Shown here one piece after another: positions 60,365-64,000 of a stretch of 64,000 nucleotides of DNA. The DNA comes from Xestospongia muta. Its lineage: Eukaryota; Porifera; Demospongiae; Haplosclerida; Petrosiidae. A program made the position numbers and the translations under genes. Location: positions 12,400,192-12,464,191 of the forward strand of contig OY848917.1 in the NCBI GenBank assembly GCA_963693285.1, in the 5' to 3' direction. Each line of letters begins with the position of its first letter. Position 1 is the first letter of the stretch. The notes under the pieces are model-generated. The model had not been told where the DNA came from. It worked only from the letters and a program-made list of their open reading frames with translations, and made no database searches.

Positions 60365-62262
60365 AAAAGTTATGGTGACTCACTTGAAACCCTTTCCCTT
60401 AGCAAAATGTGAAGAGTTGACCTCTGATCGCAAAAGAAGTTATCCTCTTTTAAGACAACAAGCAACTTGGCAAGTGTCACATGCTCTTTGGCCTGATAGA
60501 GGTGGTAGATTTTTCGAAATTTGTGTCTTGTGTATGGTTAGTAATTCCAGTGTTCTTGTATTGTATTTCCATTTGTATTTAGACTAGTGACCCTACTTTA
60601 GTTGGAGATGTTTGCTCTGAAGCTCTTGCTTTATCAAATATTAAAGTTATTATACAATGTCAAACTATTGTAGACAAATGAGAAGAAAGGATGAAACATG
60701 ACATGAAAGAGTTGCCTAATCCATTGTTTGAATTGTCCACATACTTTTCAAGTAACAATGGATAATTTATTGTATTGGATTCATTTGTTTTGACAGATCA
60801 ACACCAGTCAAAGCCTCCACACAATCCTTCTTGGAGCTTGTAAATACATGCTATGTGAATTCATGGACTCTCTAATGGAAGCACAAAGGAAAGAAATTTT
60901 TGCTAGAGTGTCAGTATTCCCATACTGTGGATTTGGGACATGTATTACTGGTAACATCTGCTACTATAAATCCTTTGTAGGAAGGGATTTTAAGAGTTGG
61001 ATGCAAATGGCAATATTCACTGTTTCTTCATACTTGTCCGAATCTCAGACAACATGTTGATATCACTACTCTAAGGTATGTAAATATTATAAGTTTGTGG
61101 TTAATTTTCCATGCTGCATACTGTTTTCCATTATCTGCTGAAAAAATCAATAATTGTAGATATCTTTGTGAAAAGTTTGTAAAGCCTACTGCTTAAATCA
61201 TGCTTCAATATTCACATTGATTAAAAACACACCTACTTCTTCACCTCACTGACCACTTACATGATTTTGGAGCAGCTGATTGCTATAACACAGAGAGGTA
61301 AGTCTATAATATGTGTCTCACTTTCATTCCTCATGACACAGATTTGAAGTATTTAATTAACTTATGAGAGCTCAAAATGTTTATTGTAACTGCCATTCAC
61401 GTAGCAAAGATATTGCAAATAATTTTGCAGTGCTGGAGTATTTACGATTTATTTGTGCTAGAGGATACTATGACTCTCTCCATACTACTATGTAAGTAAA
61501 ACTGTTTGTACTAAGATACATGCTGTTATCTGTTACTAAACAGGTGTGGTCAAGGACTATAAGAACTTTATAATAATCTTTAGATTCAAACTTACTTAAA
61601 TTATATACCTGGTAAATAACTGAATAAGGATAAGTCATTCTATTTGCCAGGACAGCTACTCACAGTAAGTTTACACTAACACATATTATGTGATTACTAT
61701 TTAACTTAATATAACTTAAACAAGGAACAGTAGTGTGAAAACTAGTCAATGTACCAAATTCAATGTGTTATATCCATGATCTCAACTGCAACATTCACCT
61801 TTGCAGCTCCATTTCTTTTGAATCTGATGTTATGAACTATCGTGTTGTCATGACCCAATATAGAGTCATGGCTGACAGAGGTGATTTTGTCAAAGTGACT
61901 GCTGCAGAGGTAGACCAATTGTTTTTTCCTGTACTTTACCAATGCATTATACTAGGTGTCTTTTGGAGTTCTGTTAGTTCTTTTTAAAGATATCAAGACA
62001 TCAAACAATCTTTGTTTAATGAGAGAATTAAAATGCCAAATCATAATGAGTGGGACACCTCTGTTAACTGAATTTGACTGTCCTCTACTAGAACTTACAT
62101 CAAGTTTGTACACATTACCTACAAATTCAATTATATCTCCTGTTTCTGTAGAACATGTCTGTAATAATTCTTGTAAAATAATCGAGTATACTTATGTACA
62201 TGACTATTCCAACTGTTTGTTTTGTTTAGATATTTATTGTACATCTTATTATGTTAAATAAA
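60365..62262 (+). pseudogene. EnSpm/CACTA Tnp2-like protein remnants
   Basis: Scattered exon-like pieces fit a transposon protein I associate with Tnp2-type (EnSpm/CACTA) sequences in sponges and fungi. GDSLETLSLSK appears near 60375. KSFVGRDFKSWMQMAIF lies near 60970-61020. KTHLLLHLTDHLHDFGAADCYNTER ends at a gtaag donor (61226-61302). RSKDIANNFAVLEYLRF with ICARGYY follows (61401-61470). A C-terminal stretch has VSVEHVCNNSCKIIEYT (about 62140-62190) before TAA near 62260. Stops separate most pieces. The superfamily assignment is tentative: I rely on the HLxDHL...FG...NTER and SxDIA motifs. Confidence 0.45.
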
Positions 62263-64000
62263 AGAATTATTAAAAACCATAAAGCAATTATGAATAATTA
62301 TTCTGAAATCTGTGTCAATTTGATTCGAAAACATAAATGTACCGTATCACTTCTGATTGAACAACGTGATACAGATCTTTGCCCGAACATTGTGTAAATG
62401 ATCTAAGAAAACGGACATGAACCATAAACGTAGACGGAGCTGATACGGATTTTATCTCATTCTAGACTGTATAATACAGATCTCTAACGTAACACATAGA
62501 CTATCTGCTTGGGCTAGTCAGTACTTTCAATAATATCTCCAGCTCTTGAACCCTCATCACGGTTCAATAGTGACCTCAGCTCTCTTGATGGATATGGTGT
62601 GTAGTAATAATCTCAGAATGTATTACGATCGATGAACTTTGTACGTAGCTCAAGATTTTACAAGTAAATGACATACCTAACTCTATGCACTGAGGTTTTT
62701 GTTTTTTGTTATAGAGCAAGAAATGGATGGAGAGGCTATTAATACAGTCTGAAAGTGTACAGCACTTTGAAAAGTCTTTGTGAACAGTCTCAGGTTTGTA
62801 TTTACATTCTCGTTATGGTCTTTGATTTATATTACTATATAATCATTATTATAATTATATGGTTGTAGAGAAAGAATTATTAGGAATGTCCCTCCTAGCA
62901 ATTAGTACAATGATCTCATGAAGGGGAAGGACATTGTATTTATTGATTGTTACTTTTTAAAAATTATTAATCTAGGTCTTATTTTATATGACAGTAAGAA
63001 ATCATTTCATTATTTCATATAATAATATATAAAAGAACATGAGATTTGAAGTATTTAATATTTAACTGAACTCAGAATATGAACTGACCTATAGACCTAG
63101 TTCTTAGAGAACCACAGAGGACCAGCCTAGCCATTTAAAAATGTCAAAAGAAAACTAACAATAAGGAACATGAAAATCTTGTACTTCTTTGTCGTGTGAT
63201 TATGATAAATGTTTTGTAAAAACTTAAAGATGGTTACGATTCATGTTCATTGTGACATAATCTAAGGTGTATGATGGGGACTTTCCATTTCTGTAGTCTG
63301 GACTTGCTGCCGCTTCCTCTCTAAGCAAAGGGGTGTCATTGCCAGACTACCATTTTGTTCAAGTTTTGTAAAGGTATGAACTTGTCAGTAGACTTAATTT
63401 TATTATAAAAACAGCTTTATGGGTGTGTAACTGTTAGTGTTTTTATAACTTTGTGAATAGTATTTAATTTATCTAATCCCATGGTTTTAGGTAACCTTAT
63501 TTCAGTAACCCTAATATATACAAAACGACTTATATTAAAAGAATTTTTTACTGTATTTTTACTCTGAAAGTGTCTTAATACATTGATATAGTAACTTTTT
63601 ATATTGTAAGTAAGTAATAGGTAGATAGTCTAAGTACTAGGTAGGTTTATGTTAGCATCAATGACACTATTTTGTCATTGCTGTTCCTTCTTGTATATTG
63701 CATTATTTTCATTAAGACAGCATTGGAACATTTCCCATCAGACTGAGCCAATTATCTACTACATATTAAACAAATACTTATAGCAGTTAAGCAAAGTCTA
63801 TATTGATGCAATGCAGTATTGCCATTTTAGCTGCACATTATAATATTATATTAAATATGGTATATCATTCTATAACAAATTATGTCCTAATATTTTCCAT
63901 CAAAAGGTTACAAAGTTACTTCCTCAAGTCAGTTTCAAATGGGACACAGTAACTGGTACATATGTGTCTGGGATGAATCAATAATACAAGTCATTGATGA
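62263..64000. other. right-end region with weak exon-like signals
   Basis: Two short plus-strand stretches look exon-like: LKVYSTLKSLCEQSQ followed by gtttg (about 62748-62792), and SGLAAASSLSKGVSLPDYHF after a tgtag acceptor (63297-63368). A third, KLLPQVSFKWDTVTGTYVS, lies at 63910-63972. They could be pieces of one gene running off the window, but phases and family could not be established. Confidence 0.3.

Noticed and set aside
62748..63972. Three short exon-like stretches joined as a new gene
   Set aside because: No consistent phase, no start or stop, and no recognised family; left as weak signals.

Overview
The window looks like an AT-rich, intron-containing animal genome. Clean gt/ag introns split METAP2 and a Crk adaptor, the spacers are full of DNA transposons, and several transposon families (convergent two-gene pogo, ISL2EU with YqaJ, Kolobok-like with a P2X7-type domain) are ones I associate with sponges and cnidarians. 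A demosponge such as Amphimedon is my best guess; this is inference from gene style, not a database match.

Layout. 1-4.6 kb holds a decayed multi-exon DDE-transposase-like gene with a convergent Cys-rich partner. 4.9-6.8 kb is a duplicated piece of METAP2 with three internal exons, one with a broken splice acceptor. 6.8-11 kb is a transposon nest: a TTAA-flanked Kolobok-like element with THAP and P2X7-type genes, three diverged ~250-bp repeats, and a hAT fragment joined to a Ty3/gypsy reverse-transcriptase scrap. 12.6-14.3 kb carries an intact single-exon flavin monooxygenase (+). 14.4-17 kb is a pogo element whose transposase ends in a PHD finger. METAP2 (-) runs from 29.84 down to 17.46 kb in 11 exons (527 codons). 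Its introns contain a complete pogo element (19.88-22.61 kb, TA target duplication) and a complete ISL2EU element (22.74-25.90 kb, AT duplication). Both empty sites survive in the duplicated copy at the left, so both insertions can be ordered after the duplication.

30-36 kb is gene-poor. 36.1-46.2 kb is a seven-exon Crk-type SH2-SH3-SH3 adaptor (+, 270 aa) with MITE-like foldbacks in its introns. 48.5-53.5 kb is a six-exon secreted and membrane-anchored cupredoxin-fold protein resembling ephrins and phytocyanins (+, 274 aa). 56.0-59.35 kb is an unprocessed, decayed copy of the spliceosomal GTPase gene EFTUD2, interrupted by a hAT (ZMYM1-like) fragment. 60.3-62.3 kb holds remnants resembling EnSpm/CACTA Tnp2 proteins. 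The last 1.7 kb has only weak exon-like signals.

The intact host genes are METAP2 (N-terminal methionine removal), FMO (NADPH/FAD monooxygenase), the Crk adaptor (phosphotyrosine signalling) and the cupredoxin-fold surface protein. They show no operon-like link. The recurring theme is the transposons: four different families each carry a second, usually convergent, accessory gene, and all are decayed by stops, frameshifts or small deletions.
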